This document shows, in pieces, positions 6,084 to 7,139 of a stretch of DNA of 7,139 bases. The notes beneath the pieces are model-generated. The model did no database searches, was not told the DNA's origin, and saw only the letters and a list, made by a program, of their open reading frames with translations. The stretch's first letter is position 1, and each line of letters opens with the position of its first letter. Origin of the DNA: Candidatus Doudnabacteria bacterium (GTDB lineage Bacteria; Patescibacteriota; Doudnabacteria; UBA920); contig JAEUSE010000048.1 of assembly GCA_016788805.1 (NCBI GenBank), positions 1 through 7,139 on the forward strand. Reading direction: 5' to 3'. The position numbers and the translations under genes are program-made.

Positions 6084-6092
6084 AGTATAGCA
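6084..6092 (-). promoter_or_regulatory. Extended -10 promoter of the LCP gene
   Basis: TGCTATACT reads on the minus strand, 10 bases before the ATG. The predicted start near 6077 leaves about 4 untranslated bases. The element differs by one base from that of pth (TGCTATAAT). No good -35 is visible; A and T tracts lie upstream. Confidence 0.6.
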
Positions 6093-6300
6093 AAAAAGTG
6101 TGCGTTTGTGCGGTTTTTTTTACGCTTAGTTACGACGTGTCGCTGTTTTCTGTCTGAGTGGGCGGTTCGTGGCCGGTTCGGACTTTTTGGAAAAACGCAT
6201 GATATGAGGATGCGCGCAGAGCGTTAAAATTATTTTGTGAATTATTTTGAAAGCTTTAAATTTCCTCGCAATAAGCTCGTTTAACGGCACGGCGGTTATC
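6093..6300. other. Non-coding stretch between the LCP gene and the tRNA promoter, with short direct repeats
   Basis: I find no credible gene here on either strand. It holds two pairs of direct repeats: CGGTTCG at 6163-6169 and 6174-6180 (11 bases apart, about one helical turn) and AATTATTTTG at 6228-6237 and 6240-6249 (12 bases apart). Either pair could be protein binding sites governing the divergent LCP and tRNA units. A T8 run (6113-6120) has no stem before it, so it is not a terminator. Confidence 0.35.
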
Positions 6301-6329
6301 TTGCATTGTTAGTAATGGAATGGTATAGT
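6301..6329 (+). promoter_or_regulatory. Promoter of the tRNA region
   Basis: TTGCAT (6301-6306) and TATAGT (6324-6329) are 17 bases apart and the -10 has a TGn extension (TGG, 6321-6323). Transcription would start near 6336, about 70 bases before the outer tRNA 5' end. No terminator is visible after the tRNA region, so lepB may be read from here too. Confidence 0.65.
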
Positions 6330-6405
6330 TGGTTTAATCTCTGAGTGCATGCATCGGTTTTAGCGGCCACAGAGAGCTCTCAACCCCGTCCCACACCATC
6401 TGATT

Positions 6406-6602
6406 GGACAATTAGCTCAGCTGGTTAGAGCGCTGCATTCACATCTGCCCGACTTTAAATGGACGCGTAGCTCAGCTGGTTAGAGCGTTCGATTCACATT
6501 CGAAAGGTCAGAGGTTCGAATCCTCTCGTGTCCACCATTGTAAGGTCCAGTCAAGCGGGTTGTAGAGGTCATCCCGATGTCGCGTCGGGATATTGTCCAC
6601 CA
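6406..6602 (+). pseudogene. tRNA-Val(CAC)-like gene interrupted in its anticodon loop by a second tRNA; halves 6406-6444 and 6561-6602
   Basis: The 5' half has acceptor GGACAAT (6406-6412), D-stem GCTC/GAGC with loop AGCTGGTTA, anticodon 5' strand CTGCA (6433-6437) and loop TTCACAT with anticodon CAC (6440-6442). The partner strands appear 116 bases later: TGTAG (6561-6565) pairs with CTGCA, AGGTC is a normal variable region, and ATTGTCC (6592-6598) pairs with GGACAAT in all 7 positions, followed by A and an encoded CCA (6600-6602). Without the insert it would be 81 bases, 4 more than its neighbour. The excess is in the T-arm, where ATCCCGA/TCGGGAT gives a 7-bp stem and the loop TGTCGCG lacks the TTCRA consensus. 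Insert ends can also pair (CCCG-a-CTT, 6448-6455, with AAGCGGG, 6553-6559). The abnormal T-loop argues against a normal functional tRNA; conserved pairing in every stem argues against simple decay. Confidence 0.7.
6461..6537 (+). tRNA. tRNA-Val(CAC)
   Basis: A complete 77-base cloverleaf including encoded CCA. Acceptor GGACGCG/CGTGTCC has seven pairs with one G-U; D-stem is GCTC/GAGC; anticodon stem TTCGA/TCGAA encloses loop TTCACAT with anticodon CAC at 6495-6497, reading GUG valine codons; variable region AGGTC; T-stem AGAGG/CCTCT with the normal loop TTCGAAT; discriminator A6534. It lies entirely inside the anticodon loop of the outer tRNA-like gene. Since the outer copy has an abnormal T-arm, this one is the likely source of functional tRNA. 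Confidence 0.97.
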
Positions 6603-6717
6603 GTTGGTGTGGGGTGAATACTCGAGTCGACCGTCATAACAATTTTGAATTACCGGTTTTCGGGCGTACTACTTTTTGTTGTTCCGGATTTATTTTCATA
6701 ATTCAACGTTATCATTC

Positions 6718-7139
6718 GTGTTTACCTTTAAACAAACAGACAAAGAAACGCCGGACGTCGACCGTAAGTCGAGTGAGTTGACGGCAACAGTACGGTCCAT
6801 AGCGCTTTTTGTATGGGATTTGGCTAAGGTATTTTTGGTTGCTTTTGTTTTAGTGTGGGGTATTATTCGGCCGTTCATTGCGGAGCCATTCGTGGTGTCC
6901 GGCTCTTCTATGGTTCCCAATTTTCATAACCGAGAGTATCTGATTGTTGAAAAATTGTCCTACCGCTTTCACCAGCCGGAACGGGGAGACGTGATTGTGT
7001 TTCGATATCCCAAAGATCCGACACAGTACTTTATAAAGCGGATTATCGCGTTGCCCGGAGAGCGGGTAACCGTCGGTCAGGGTCAGGTGACTCTATTTAA
7101 TAACGAGCATCCCGACGGTTTTATCTTAGATGAAACGTA
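6718..7139 (+). CDS. lepB: Signal peptidase I, partial at C-terminus
   Basis: The right edge cuts the gene after 140 visible codons. Signal peptidase I is a membrane-anchored Ser/Lys protease that removes signal peptides from exported proteins. A polar N-terminal stretch (1-27) precedes one hydrophobic segment (28-50, ending VLVWGII). The conserved box FVVSGSSMVPNF (58-69) holds the nucleophile Ser64, and box D residues GDVIVFRYP (90-98) and FIKRIIALPGE (105-115) supply the general base Lys107. The start is uncertain: the reading frame is open from a TGA near 6643 and contains no ATG before the membrane segment. I give GTG at 6718; TTG at 6778 would leave only 7 residues before the membrane segment. 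Neither has a convincing Shine-Dalgarno site. It follows the tRNA region on the same strand, with no terminator between them. Confidence 0.92.
   Translation, partial: MFTFKQTDKETPDVDRKSSELTATVRSIALFVWDLAKVFLVAFVLVWGIIRPFIAEPFVVSGSSMVPNFHNREYLIVEKLSYRFHQPERGDVIVFRYPKDPTQYFIKRIIALPGERVTVGQGQVTLFNNEHPDGFILDET

Noticed and set aside
6113..6120. T8 run as a terminator
   Set aside because: No stem precedes it on the plus strand, and no gene ends there.
6445..6560. Group I intron in the outer tRNA
   Set aside because: The insert is only 116 bases, most of it a complete tRNA; there is no room for a group I catalytic core and no homing nuclease.
6593..6781. Plus-strand frame of 62 codons after the tRNA region
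   Set aside because: It begins within the outer tRNA 3' end, overlaps the lepB start in another frame and has no family signal.

Overview
This window most likely comes from a compact bacterial genome of the Candidate Phyla Radiation (Patescibacteria) type. The evidence is indirect: short spacers, housekeeping genes packed on one strand, a minimal cell-surface set, almost no Shine-Dalgarno sequences, and heptanucleotide repeats of a kind I associate with those genomes. No 16S rRNA is present, so the phylum is an inference. The standard code fits: three complete genes end in TAA and the small zinc-finger gene ends in TGA just before a good terminator.

Layout, left to right. A minus-strand block holds a CapA-family metallophosphatase-like protein (cut by the left edge), dprA (DNA uptake and recombination), pth (peptidyl-tRNA hydrolase), der (double-GTPase ribosome assembly factor) and an LCP-family membrane-anchored cell-wall transferase. 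Two plus-strand units are embedded among these genes. One, between dprA and pth, has a perfect consensus promoter (TTGACA, 17 bp, TATAAT) and a strong intrinsic terminator but no credible ORF. It probably makes a structured RNA of about 200 nt, with a 6S-like rod as one possible fold. The other, between pth and der, is a 78-residue cysteine-rich zinc-finger-like protein with its own Shine-Dalgarno site and terminator. To the right, a plus-strand unit carries a promoter, a tRNA region and the start of lepB (signal peptidase I), cut by the right edge.

The most unusual object is the tRNA region. A complete tRNA-Val(CAC) at 6461-6537 lies inside the anticodon loop of a second tRNA-Val(CAC)-like gene. 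The halves of the outer gene, 6406-6444 and 6561-6602, still match perfectly in the acceptor stem, pair in the anticodon stem and end in CCA. The outer T-arm is abnormal, so the outer gene may be a pseudogene or an unusual structured RNA.

Together the protein genes cover translation (pth, der, tRNA), DNA uptake (dprA) and the envelope (CapA-like, LCP, LepB). pth and the LCP gene, and less clearly dprA, have -10 elements so close to the ATG that leaderless mRNAs are likely; the zinc-finger gene stands out by having a classical ribosome binding site.
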